This document shows positions 12,880-24,765 of a DNA stretch of 64,000 bases, piece by piece. The notes beneath the pieces were generated by a model, which ran no database searches, was not told the DNA's origin, and worked only from the letters and a program-made list of their open reading frames with translations. Source of the stretch: Hordeum vulgare subsp. vulgare. Its lineage: Eukaryota; Streptophyta; Magnoliopsida; Poales; Poaceae. The stretch is taken from the NCBI RefSeq assembly GCF_904849725.1, contig NC_058524.1:27497001-27561000 (forward strand), read 5' to 3'. Each line of letters starts with the position of its first letter. Positions within the stretch are counted from its first letter, which is position 1. A program made the position numbers and the translations under genes.

Positions 12880-13080
12880 CTCTCGAGTCGGGCTGGGTTT
12901 CGGGTCGGGCTTTTAAAAGCCCGATGCTGCAATGTGAAGCTCGAGCCCGAGAAAAGCCCGATAGTTTTTTAGATTTTAAAGCCCGAGCCCAGCCCAGTTG
13001 AAAAGCCCGATAGGTTTTTAGATTTTAAAGCCCGAGCCCGACCCGGCTGAAAAGCCCGAAGCCCGACTCCATATATATTC
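12880..13080. repeat. hAT subterminal GCCCGA repeat cluster
   Basis: AAAGCCCGAGCCCGA-type words recur in both orientations (TCGGGC/GCCCGA), including two near-identical units with TTTTTAGATTTTAAAGCCCG. Clustered short motifs near an end are typical of hAT subterminal regions, where the transposase binds. Confidence 0.6.
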
Positions 13081-13699
13081 CAGCAAACAACAACATAAAT
13101 AGGCATGAAATCTTCACAAAATAGCAGCATAAATTCTTCAAAGATAGCAAAAAGACAAGTGTGTTACATCATTGCATAACAACAGCATAGGTAGTTCATT
13201 ACAAAATACATAATAGCAAGTCCATGCTTCATATTTCATAACATAATCGGACAAGTTCATTACATAACATCATATCAAATAACAAAGACACAAGCTGATG
13301 ACTATTTTGACAAATTTGACTCCACCTCTTCTTTGTTCCATCAAGCTACAACAACTCAATCATTTTTCCTGAAACAAAGCAAGAGAGAAATGGTATGAAC
13401 TAACAAGATATAAATCGAAGGTGGAAATGATATAAGCGAACAACATAGTAAGAAAGAAAGAATGAGCACGAACTGAATCTGAAGATAACTCCTCTGCATG
13501 AGAACTTGAAGGCCCCCCTCCCGTAGTGCTCATTTCTACAAAGCAAACAACACAATAATCAATGATAGGGTGAGTAACCGTGATGTTAAATATGCAACAA
13601 AGCACACAGGATCGTACCTTCATTATGAGACATCTTCCAACGATACCAATCTTGAAGACACATTAAAGCCTCGATGTTTTAAGGCTTAAGTGAAGCTCG

Positions 13700-15747
13700 G
13701 TTAGGTGTTATAACTTTCCGACTCATGCTAAAGGCCTACTCTGAAGCAACACTAGAAATGGGGACAACAAGAACATCCCGAGCCATTGATGCAAGTTGAG
13801 GATATCGCATAGACAATTTGCTCCAAAATTCCAAGACATCCAACTCGTCATTCAATTGTCTAGGTGTTTCTTCCAAGTAAAGATCCGATTGAGACCTCTC
13901 TACATTTTTTCGTTGAGATTGTATGTAATTCTCATAGTCATTGAACATATCAGCACCATCTCCCCTATTTCCCCTACTGTTCGTACCACCATCTGATGGT
14001 GTTTCACTAACAGCAGCACCACTATATTCAGCAAACAAATTCACCAATGTTTTCTTAACTTCATCCACCTGACGTTCGGCCTCGTCGGGGGAATAAAGTT
14101 TTCCATCACAATAGCCAACAAAACCAAGCTTGCAACGGGGATCAAGAACAGCAGCACAAGATAAGAAAACATTATAATCAGCCCAATACTTATCAAAACT
14201 TCTCTTTCATTGGAAATAGCATTGGTGCCATGAACTTCTTTCCTTCACTAGATGCTTTCAAGATACATGATTGCACCAAGAACACACACTTGAAATACAA
14301 ATTGGATGTATGATGCTTTGTCCCGGACATTATGCATGTCACATCATAGAAAGTTTTCAAGAAATCATGCATGATAGCAACTTTTTCCCATTCATCATGA
14401 GTTAGAGAAAAATTGGACTTAAATGTGCCATCCCTATTACCAAACCATAGTAATGCATCTTTGAAATACAAAGAGTTCTCAAGCATTGTGTATGTTGAAT
14501 TCCAACGGACGGGCATGTCTACTCTCAGCCTTTTATCTTCATTCAAATGGTAAATGTTCTGGGTAGTTTCATATAACTTGTGAATACAATTGGGAGAAAT
14601 TTTTATGTATTGAATGCCATCTCTAATCTTGTTAACAGATTTATCAATAAGTTTCAGCTTGGACAATCAAATTTAAAATATGTGCACAACAACAGACTTG
14701 AAAGAAAGTTCCAAACAATGGCAACACACCTTTAGGCAGCAACATATTTCTCAAAGTGTTGACCAATGAATCATTGTATGAAGCATTATAAAAAGTCAAG
14801 CACATTATTCTGGTGTCAACCTTTCACTCACGAAAACATAAATGGACTTCATCAGCAATTGTATCCCCATCATATGATGGATTCAACTTTTTAAACTGTA
14901 TTATCCTTTTGTTCAGTATCCAAGCATCATCAACATAATGACAAGTAATACAAATATAACTAAACTTTGTCACCTCTGATTTCCAATTGTCCGTAGTGAA
15001 GCTAACTCTACCAAGGCTATTGGTGATGATTTCTCTCAATTCAGCCCTCTCCCTTTCAAACATTGCGAGGATATCCTTTCTAATTGTGTACCGACTAACA
15101 ACCTTAAATTGAGGATAAGCTGCACCCATCATGTTTTTTAACCCTTGTTCTTCTATCATAGTAAATGCATGCGACCCCCCAACTAGGAACATAGCGACCG
15201 TAGCCCTAATAGTTTCCATATCCAACTTTGTGTTCCTAACTGAATGTGAGACATCCGCATTCTTTCCAGTTTTCATAAAATAGTTGTTCACTTCATTTTG
15301 TATTATGTGGATGCACATTTGCGGTATGCCTTAACAAATGGGATGTTCCATTTTTTGAATGAGCTCTAAGTATGTCATGACAAACATTGCACTGAGCCAA
15401 TACTACGTTCAGATCAGGTTGTTCAACCAAAGTACGTTATTCCATGCTTTTGACCTTAATTTTGGTGCGGGATTAACATTTCGTTCTGGTGGTGGTGGTG
15501 GTGGCGGTGGCGGTGGCGACTGACTTGCTTCAGCTTCATCGACTGTCTCATTAGTTTTTGCACGACGTTTGCGTCGAGCTGGAGCCTCTTGGTTCAACCT
15601 TGTACGCTTCCCGCGAGTGTGAGGTGTCGTAGCAGCAGCTGATGGGGCAGCCGGACGACGAGGAGGAGCATCCATAACAATCTGGTCCGCCCTTGCACTT
15701 GTAGCAGCATTCTCCTCTTCAGCCGGACGACGAGGAGGAGCAGCCAC
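13700..15747 (-). pseudogene. hAT transposase (BED zinc finger, RNase H-like), broken
   Basis: Pieces in order on the minus strand: 15409-15747 encodes a proline-rich leader with a basic patch (ARRKRRAKT). About 15310-15435, in another frame, encodes a BED zinc finger with CNVCHD and HLLRHTANVH. 14824-15318 encodes the catalytic core start (GRVSFTTDNWKSE). 14193-14666 encodes the DMPVRWNSTYTML block. 13736-14068 encodes the C-terminal dimerisation region (ELDVLEFWSK, MARDVLVVPISSVASE). The pieces lie in different frames without credible splice sites, so the gene is not functional. The order matches plant hAT transposases of the RICESLEEPER/DAYSLEEPER group. Confidence 0.85.
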
Positions 15748-15764
15748 AACGAGGAGGAGGAGCC

Positions 15765-17372
15765 CAATGTGTGTGTGTGTCGGTGTTCTTCATATGACTC
15801 TTTTCATGTGTTTGTTTTGTTTCTTGCCATGTGTGTGATTATGTTATTGACATGTGTGTGGTAATGTCCTTCAGATGGTTATTGCCATGTGTTTGGTTTT
15901 GTTCTTGTCATGTGTAGGTCTGTTTGGAAGAACAAACTATATAGGAGTTTGTTTGATTGATGTTTTGTGGAGGTGATTTTGAAAAAAAAATGGAAGAAAG
16001 AAAGAAAGTTGACATCCCCTATTATTGCCATGTAATTCCACCAAATAATGATATCTGCAAATCTCTTTTGTATGTGTAGTCGATATGAGGGAGCTAGTGT
16101 AGCCAAGGCTTGCAATTAATTTTGGAAAAAATCGCCAAACTGATTGACATGATGTTTCCATGCGTTGACTTAAAGTAGATTATTGTGTATAAAAAATAGA
16201 AATATTATATGAAATTGAATGGCTAAAAAGTCCACATAGATGGCAAGATAACATACAATATCACCCAAGAATTGTCATGTGTCTGTAAATTCGATATTGA
16301 AAGGCGATAATGAAAAGAACTTGTCATCCCATGTTGTTGCCATTTATATGAAATGATTATTGCCATGAGTATCAAACTAGTATTTCCATGTGCATGCATG
16401 TTCTGCATTCTATGTATGAGGGGGCTATTTTGAAGTTGAATTGGCCGTAATTGATATGCTACATGATACTACTGCAATAACCTAAAAAATGGTTTGATAT
16501 TTTATTTTGGCATAGAGTTAAAAGAGGAGCAAGGATGAGTATGGGCGATGGGGGGAAATCCATGGTTCTACGACTCTATGCAACCACTGTCGTGGAGTGC
16601 GCAAGATTATGGAGAGTTAAACCCAACTGGACCTTTGCTGCCACTTTTGCAACAATATGTGGAAATAGGCACAGGATGCAAACCTAAATCAAAAAACAAG
16701 AAAATTTGCACATGAATGTAAAATGTTTGAATGATACAAAAAATGCAGGGGGTTTGAGGGAACCACAACTTCTTGGTGTGACTGCCCAAAGAATAAGGAG
16801 AGCCTGGCTATCGTACACGTCCATGGCACCAACCACAGTTACCAGGGGCATTTTACGGTGAGTATGATTTTTTCAGAAAATAAATGGGATACGTACAAAA
16901 ATGTTTTGCATTGACAAACTTACAATAAATCCAGGGACAAATGTTGATGGCATGTGAAGGACAGTAATGGGAGTAACATCTCCAACCTCTTATGCTGGTG
17001 AGCATTTTGGATAAAACATGTACATGTTCCGATGTTGCATTCGACATGCTGGTTGAATGTATGTGTTGAGAAAAATATTATCAGAAATAACATAAAGTAG
17101 TGATTAATAAAAATTGACGAAGATTAATTGTTTGAAGTTGTCATATGTTAACTAATGATTCAGGGACAAAATGAAATTGTTTAAAAGACAAAATTTGACA
17201 TCTTATGTGTGTAGTATTTGCCATGTGTGTAAATTGCCGTAACATGGGAAGGAACAAAGTGGATGCAAACAATTTCAAGGTGCCGTGTAATGTTTCCACT
17301 TGATTTCCATAGTGATTAGCATGATGTGATGCATGATACTACCATGATTTTGATTTGAAAAATAAAATTTGC
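15765..17372. repeat. AT-rich region with recurrent TTGCCATGTG words
   Basis: Between about 15825 and 18720 the words TTGCCATGTG, TTGTCATGTG and TTGACATGTG recur many times at irregular spacing, often followed by TGTGG, TTTGG or ATTTCAG. No gene is supported. It lies directly upstream of the FAR1-like remnant at 18030, in the position of a MULE subterminal or promoter region. Confidence 0.55.
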
Positions 17373-18835
17373 CATAATGTTGCAAATTTGCAGTGATGAA
17401 TTTTACTTTGTTTTCAAAAAGCAATAATGGCATCTTATGGCTTATGCAAATACTTGTCATGCATGTATGGAATAAGTTTGCACTCTCACCCCTAGATGGA
17501 GGACAAAAAATGCATTGATGTTGCCATGATAACATTAGCAATAATGTTGGTACGCTAATGCTACAAATGTTACACATATAATTGCCATGTGATCAGTCTG
17601 ATATTAGTATGGGAAAAGGCCATGTGATCAGTCTGATATTAGTATGGGAAAAAAGATTGTGACTCTAACTTCTGACAACTACAAGATCGGGCGACGTCAA
17701 TCAGTTGACACTGGGTGCAGAACCGTCAACATCAAATGCCGGTAAGACAACCAAAAAAATGATGTCAATGGTGACAAATAGAGTTTGAAGTGCATGAAAA
17801 ATATTGCCATATGATTTCAGTACTAGTTGCCATGTGATTTCAGCAATAGTTGCCATCTGAATTCAGTACGAGTTTACAATTTTTTAACATTAAAGTTACA
17901 TTACCGAATGATGTATACATGAAACAATGCAGAGCACACTACTTCAACTCAAGACATGGGTGTTGCATGGGCTACTTCAGAGTCACACCAATAGCATATT
18001 TCCCAACCCGACACTATTAGACAGCGAGCATGGCGGGGACGGCAAGCATGACAAGAGACAACACTATTGAAACTGTCGTGAGCAACACAGAAATAAAGGA
18101 CGCAAACATAGGTATAGAGAGAGATGACAAACCTGAACTGGAAGAGTCACACAAGGATGAGATGTGGTCTGCACTGGCGCCTCTTGAAACGCCCTTTGTA
18201 CGCATGGAATTTGCTATAGTCGAAGATGCCAGGAGGTACAACCATAATGTTGCAAATTTGAAGTGATGAATTTTACTTTGTTTTTAAAAAGCAATAATGG
18301 CATCTTATGGCTTATGCAAATACTTGTCATGCATGTATGGCATAAGTTTGCACTCTCACCCCTAGATGGAGGACAAAAAATGCATTGATGTTTCCATGAT
18401 AACATTAGCAATAATGTTGGTACCGTAATGCTACAAATGTTACACATAGAATTGCCATGTGATCAATCTAAGATTAGTATGGGAAAAGGCCATGTGATCA
18501 GTCTGATATTAGTATGGGAAAAAAGATTGTGACTCTAACTTCTGACAACTACAAGATCAGGCGACGTCAATCAGTTGACACTGGGTGCAGAACCGTCAAC
18601 ATCAAATGCCGGTAAGACAACCAAAAAATGATGTTAGTGGTGACAAATAGAGTTTGAAGTGCATGAGAATATTGCCATATGATTTCAGTACTAGTTGCCA
18701 TGTGATTTCAGCAATAGTTGACATCTGAATTCAGTACTAGTTTACAATTTTTAACATTAAAGTTACATTACCGAATGATGTATACACGAAACAATGCAGA
18801 GCACTCTACTTCAACTCAAGACATGGGTGTTGCAT
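17373..18835 (+). repeat. Tandem duplication of an approximately 870-bp unit, second copy split by the MULE
   Basis: Segment 17373-17965 recurs at 18243-18835 with few differences. Segment 17966-18242 recurs at 35381 to about 35668. The order is unit A, unit B, unit A', then the 16.5-kb MULE, then unit B'. The original tandem unit was therefore about 870 bp, with its junction at the word CCATAATGTTGCAAA. Confidence 0.9.
18030..18266 (+). pseudogene. FAR1-like N-terminal fragment, copy 1
   Basis: An open frame from an ATG reads MAGTASMTRDNTIETVV and then TPFVRMEFAIVEDARRYNHN. The second part resembles the opening of the FAR1 DNA-binding domain (PxVGMxFxSxEEAxxFYxxYA). It ends where the tandem duplication rejoins unit A. 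The other copy, 35381 onward, continues into further FAR1-like sequence, so this copy is a truncated duplicate. Confidence 0.6.
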
Positions 18836-18940
18836 CGAAAATTCGGATTTGAGGACGAGCACCTCGGTGCTCGGCATCCTGTCCATACACACCCGCTAGG
18901 GATCCGCGCCGTCATCGTATTGTTTTGGCCTGTCCCCCGT
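18836..18940 (+). repeat. Left terminal inverted repeat of the MULE
   Basis: The repeat begins CGAAAATTCGGATTTG. It contains its own small palindrome GAGCACCTCGGTGCTC, placed at the same offset as a similar palindrome in the right end. The match to the right end is only partial outside that block. Confidence 0.7.
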
Positions 18941-19902
18941 ATAGGAGGCAGCTTCCCTTGTATTACGGGTTAGAGTGGAGGGATTCTGGTCCATGTTCTA
19001 TCGTCATGCAGTGGACCGGTAGATGATACTTGGCACATTCATGGGTTATTCAGTCGACATCCATTGGATTGGCCCATGTTACGTCTACCGGTGATGGACC
19101 AACAGTACACGGCGCATGATGTTCCAATAGATGTCAGGGTTAGATTCCAACGCAAGCTTGCCGTCGTTAATTATATAATCAATTAGAATTAATCAGCAAT
19201 TAGTAGGATAAGATTATAATCCATGCGGTGTTCGGATTTTAATATGAAGTTTGTTAATTTGGACATGGAGGGGCCATGAGCTCACTTTTTTGTGAGCTTT
19301 TTCTCGTTAATTGTTCCTGGTGATACAACGTTCTCTAGTACCAGTACTATCTAATTGAGCTTAATACCCTAAAATCAAGGTCACAGTTAACACTAACACA
19401 AGCCGGGGCGAGGCCAGCTAGCGCATGCAGTCCGAAACAGAAGGTCAAATAAACAGTGTTGGTACATGGCAGCGCTGCAAATACAGGGCCAAGCACTGTA
19501 CATGCATGTGAAAAGTAGAAACTTTGTGATCAATTCAGCAGCATGCTCAAGTCAAATCAGAAGTACTTCTTTATTGTTTCTTAGCCCTGGCGGCAGGGAG
19601 GGCATTTACCACATCTTCGTCCATCCCCCGCCTGATACATATCGCCTGCTTCGTTCATCCTACCAGCTCATCCACGCCCCTGAAGAACACGGACAAGGAT
19701 GCGCGTGCGGGAGAGCTGCTCACAGGCTAGCCGAGGGTCTCCCTGAAAGGTATGTTATCAGTTCCCCCCAACACTTCGCCACCGTTCCATGCATCGACTG
19801 CGTAGATCTAAAATAGGTTTTTAATCGCATCCACGAGATTGATAGAGAAACGTCTCTATGTGAATATTAGGGAAAAACGAGCGTTGGATAATCTTTTTTA
19901 GC
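18941..19902. other. MULE left non-coding region / promoter of the first Ulp1-like gene
   Basis: There are no convincing coding exons. It is mixed-composition DNA between the terminal repeat and the ATG at 19903. An open frame at 19466-19816 has no recognisable motif and is not called. Confidence 0.4.
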
Positions 19903-22900
19903 ATGGAAGAAGCACCAGTAGTTGTAAATCAAGAAACAATGAACGAAGCATCACCAGACTGTTTTGACAGTGACGGCGACGGTTCAGGAGGATCCCCCGA
20001 CCCTCCTGGAATCCAAGCAATAACATCTAGGTTGTCATTGCTGAAAATAGGCGTCGTGATTTCAAAGTTCTCGGATTTCAAGAAGGAGTTGGTCCGAGAA
20101 ACTGGGTTTGATGGATTGCTGCATATCAAGTCTTGGCAGAAGATAAATCTAAAGTACATCGCTTACTTGATGGATAGAGTTGATGTGGAGAACAGTATCA
20201 TCAATCTAGAAAGCCAGGGGATGCTCGAGCTCACAGACAACCAAGTACATTATGTGTTTGGCATCCCAATCGGTGAGCACACAATTCTTTCTGAAGGTGT
20301 GGAGCCATCAGATGCTTGCGTTGAATTTACACGGGTTGCAGCAGGCATTAGCGACAAAGGTACTCATAGTCTGAAGGCATCAAAGGAATACCTTAACCGC
20401 GACATCACAGTTGACTCCAGGAAGATAGATAAGGACTGTTTCAAAATTGCTTTTGTAATCTTTGTAGTTGGGCATGCCCTTGCGCCATCTGCCAAACGCG
20501 ACTACATCAAAATTGATTTCTGGTCAGCCTTAAACGATGTTACCAAAATCAAAGAATGGAATTGGTGTCGTTACCTGCTATCTCACCTATTCCAAGCTGC
20601 GAGGAAGTTCAAGTCAGATGTATTGAGGCGACCCCCAACCATACACATTGTTGGGTGCCATCTTTTCCTGCAGGTACACGAAACCAAAAAAAAATTTCAC
20701 AGCACGGCACACGCACAGGTAATTTATGTTGTTAACCCCACCAAACACATGTGCAGGTTCTTGTTCTAGATAGCCTAGATCTCGACGTCAACAGCAAACC
20801 GCAGGGCGTCTACCCAAGATTTGCACTTTTTGATTATGATTCCATGAAAAAGATGGTTGACGCCATATCTGTAAACATGGGAGGAGGAGAAATATCTTAC
20901 CACCGTTCCTCGGTTAGTCCGAGAATCACATTCTCTATAATACCCAATCACACTATTTTTACATGACGCTCCAAACTCTTTTGTTCAACGCACCAGGTTC
21001 GTAGGGAATAAAATGTCAGCAAGGAACTCGTGTGTGTCGACGATCCTGCAAACAATTTTCCTCGGCCTACACCGACACCGAAACGGGCACAATTTACATC
21101 TGCTCCCGCCAAACGAGCAAGCTACATCAAGACTGGTCCACTAGAATTTGCTAATCATATACGCACAAAATACCCGACAATAGTAAGTCCATGCCCCTTT
21201 GATGCCCAACCGTAACTCTGTTTAGATGACTAAAACGTCTCTCATATTTTTTTTATGAAATTACCATTTAATGCAGTCGGGATAAAAGCTTGGTATGATT
21301 CTCAACGAACACAATGCACGGGGCTTGGCTCATATTTCATAAATGAGACAGTCGTTCCAGTCAACAATGTTCAACTTTGTAGACAAGTTAGTATCATGCA
21401 TTGCTGACAATTGCACATGCTGCAAGGCGTTTGGTAGGAAAGAATGCAGGCTGAAAAACGAAGATGACATCGATGCGGAAAATGCACCAGCTCCTAACAA
21501 TGAAGGAACTGTTTTTTTACCCCGATATCCAATAAGATAAACACTAGACTAGAAGGCATTTTTGCTAACGAAGGTCCGTTTTGTTAACGCTTAATCGTTT
21601 GTTTTCCAAATTGTCATGCATTGCTATTTCATACACACACAGTCTATTATTTGGTGTGTCTAACTTTAATTGTTATGCGGCAGGTAGTTATTCTGGGAAT
21701 AGTTCAAATGCCCGTAAGAGGAACTGTGTGATGGACAGCAGCAATGCAACCGAGTCACAAAAGAAGATATGTGTTTCACCAAATGAACCAATCCAAGTTC
21801 GAACGCCATCTGGCATCGATATTCTGAATAACTCATCTATATCTGCAAAGGACGGTGCACGCAATCAAGTTGCCGACATTGTATATTCATTTTTTGACGA
21901 TCTAACTACATGTATTGTCAGCTACTACGCCGAGTTAAGACCATCATCTAATTACGTCACTTTCGGAACTACAAACGATGTTGTGCCGAGTAAGACACGA
22001 TTACCAAAATATAAATTGGCACGTGATCCATGGTCAGTTGGATCAGTACCACTCCCCCCAAGCCAAACTGTTATGAGAACTATCAAGGATTGGTTCCTAG
22101 CAGCTTCACGATTAACACTAGAAAGGTAAGCCATATTCTTTTCTTGTATGGTAATCAACTCATCTTTTCGAAACAAACATTTTCGCGATCAACTCACCTT
22201 TCTACCAAAATCTCATATTTTGCTAGTTCGCGGCATCCACGCTAACTATTTATTACCAATGCATAGACAATGGATTGCCCACCCAAAGCCAAGGCTCATA
22301 TGTATAGATGGCATTGGACTGCATCAACAACTAGCCGGTATTGACGAACTCAGCCACGAGGTGGGCGCTATCATCTTCAGGCGATTCGGCCAAATGGACA
22401 AGTTCTACAACAAGGACACAACAACAATGATATGGAGGAAATTCCTGGAGCCTGATTTCGCTGTAAGATCATTGCATACGTTGTCAACTCATATACAACG
22501 ACAAAATACTTTTCTTTTCATTGTAAATGTTAAACACTACTATCATTGCAACAGACCGCGGTATTGTCTAACGCTGACCCATTGACCATCCAATCTATTC
22601 GGACAAGCTTCACGGATGGAGTGGCTGATTTGAACCCAGCATCAAGCAGGCTTGTAAGTTTTTTATTTTTTGATACATCTCAACAACGGAATAAGATCAT
22701 ATTTTGATAAAATTGAATAATTTTTCTCGCAGTGGCATATCCCAGCAATTCTACCTGATGGTTGGGCACTTTACTCATTTGACATGCTGAAAAGAAGGAT
22801 CGTAGTACTTGACCCTGCAGTAGGACCTTTTGGCTTCAACAATCGCCAAGTGAACATGCACACATACGTCTCGGACAAACTTCATAGTACACTTTTTAGA

Positions 22901-23372
22901 TGTTTGCAAATTATGTTTGAGAACTGGCATTGCAGCTGCGGAGAATGGACTAGGTCTTTTCCAGTCCCGATGATTGAGAATATGGAAAAGTATGTTTCTA
23001 TAACCTTAACACCCTAAAGATTATTTTTGTTTTAATATAGATTGAAGTTGAATTACAAACCTGCTTCATCGTATTTTGCCACAGATATAATTATGGTGCA
23101 GGGACTACATTCCTTGCATGGAATTTCGACGGGGAGAAGTTCCAAATCCCAGTGACGAAAGTTAGTACCTACCATTTTTAACATGGAAGCTAGCTCCTGT
23201 TTTTGTATGTGTTCGTGTATTAACACTCGATACACTTTGATTTTGAAACTAGGACAATCTGGAGAGACACAAGAACTGGTTGCTTTACGAGGTGATGCGC
23301 ACAGATGGTAACGAGTCAATGATCCCGTCGGACGCCATTGAAGCCATCAAGGGATCATTCCTAGCTCTATGA
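19903..23372 (+). pseudogene. Ulp1-like gene 1 (plant-mobile-domain-like N-term, C48-like C-term), broken
   Basis: Readable exons: 19903 to about 20673 (acidic leader, then WSALNDVTKIKEWNWCRYLL and IHIVGCHLFLQ), 20757 to about 20910 (VLVLDSLDLDVNSKPQGVYP), about 21000-21182, about 21278-21530, about 21685-22124, about 22268-22461, about 22556-22650, 22733-22990, about 23083-23160, and 23253-23372. The C-terminal part (WHIPAILPDGWALYSFDM, then IVVLDP, later NYGAGTTFLAWNFDGEKF) has the spacing of the Ulp1/SENP C48 fold. The histidine of the usual GHW is glycine, and the cysteine of DCG is alanine. The aspartate in VLDP remains. In-frame TAA codons occur near 21010, 21284 and 21340. I conclude it is a decayed, non-catalytic family member. 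Confidence 0.75.
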
Positions 23373-23751
23373 AGATCACCATGTCTCAATTCCTTTAACG
23401 AGCACCAAATATTTGTGTTTTTAATATTTTTTCTCAAATAGACCAAGATGGCGAATGTTTTCATGTGTTCCTTCTTCCTGTATCACATTACTGCACATCA
23501 CATAATCGAATGGAATCAGGATGGTATTTCCTCCATTTTTGTCCAGTGGTTTGACACTTACCTTTTTTTTGCAAACAACCAACATACTCAGCAATTATCT
23601 TGATACAAATGACTACCAACCAAATCATAAACTAGCTGGATACAACTTGCCACCAACTAACTAAGCTAGTAGATGGGGGACAAACCGAAATGAAACTCCA
23701 TAGGGGAACACATGTAAAAGTAGCTAAGTGGATTGGAAGCATACTAAAAAC

Positions 23752-24374
23752 CTAACGTGTCGCCGTCAGGTACAAAAGCACAGCAAACACCAGAATGAGC
23801 AAAGCAATCCTCATTTGATTTGTACCATTGACAGCTCTCGCAGCTCGTTCAGCAGCCAGGGCACCTTCGTTCATTGCTTCAAGTCTGTCTCTCAGCTGAC
23901 GAGTCTCATTGGCGATTTCCTCCTCACCGGTCCTTGCTGCACTATGTAGATGTTCGTTCATCCTCTCAAGCATCCAGACCCTGTCCCTTAGATCAACTAT
24001 TAGTTGCTTTAGGAACGGGTCCTTGATAGGGTCATCGCGCCATTAAAAATAATCACACCCGCCTCGCTGATCAAAGGGGAAAGAGCAATGTGTTTGGTCT
24101 GAAATATAAAAACCAGAAAAGATTCAACAGAATAACGAAGAGCAAGTTTATGCATTTGCTCACCTTGAAACGCATACAATTAAAGTACCTCCTCCCTGGA
24201 TTATCATCGCTCCACGATATTCACATGGCTGCTTTTTCTTTGCAGTCACACACATCAGCTGGCTCGTAGTCTAGAGGCCCATGGCGGTACCTCACGGGAG
24301 ACCTCATGGGGGCCCCAAACCCTCTATGCGAAGAAGGCCGAGCTGCTGAGGATGAAGAGCCGGAAGACGCCATT
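23752..24374 (-). pseudogene. GRF zinc-finger protein with C-terminal membrane anchor, two stops
   Basis: From ATG 24374 the frame reads a Ser-rich leader, then CDCKEKAAM-stop-ISWSDDNPGRRYFNCM, an intron (about 24066-24165), GGCDYF-stop-WRDDPIKDPF, a coiled segment (RVWMLERMNEHL, IANETRQLRDRLEAM) and a hydrophobic tail (MRIALLILVFAVLLYLTATR). Cys-x-Cys, NPGRRYF, Cys and GGCDYF are the GRF-type zinc finger, which binds single-stranded nucleic acid in other proteins. The first stop is TGA where the family has tryptophan, and the second is TAA before the conserved Trp. Both suggest recent nonsense changes in an otherwise well-kept frame. Confidence 0.75.
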
Positions 24375-24765
24375 TTGTGTGTATTCTAAGTTGTGGGACG
24401 AGGATGAGGCTGGCCAAGGAAAGCTGGGTCGTTTTTATAGACCCCCCCATGTCCAATCCCAATACCAACGGCTACTTGCCAATTCAAAACACGTAGAGAC
24501 GTTACGCGAAAGCACCATGCAAGTATATTGAAAACGGCTAGGCACATACCAACGACTAGCACACAAGCTGGTGTAGTGATTAGGATGTCTAGGCAATAAG
24601 TAATATTACAGCATAATAATACATGGTTCACAAAAGCACCATAGTCACTGATAGGTTCACAAAAGGATCGCCAACACAGCAAGCTTAACTATTATGCTAC
24701 TAAACCAAGCCAACGCACATGCGCTTGACCGACACAGGATGGAACTCCTTCATCCGCATGTTAAC

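Larger units (their letters stand above)
12860..15764 (-). mobile_element. Degenerate hAT transposon
   Basis: The stretch holds a broken hAT transposase on the minus strand and, beyond its 3' end, an array of GCCCGA-type words. The left end near 12865 (AAGGTTGGGCC) resembles a hAT terminus. The right end is lost at about 15764, where the next repeat begins. I did not find a reliable 8-bp target duplication. Confidence 0.75.

Noticed and set aside
17275..18447. Two near-identical minus-strand frames (MCNICSI-VPTLLLMLSW...)
   Set aside because: They are the two copies of the tandem repeat. Similarity between them reflects duplication of non-coding DNA, not coding conservation.
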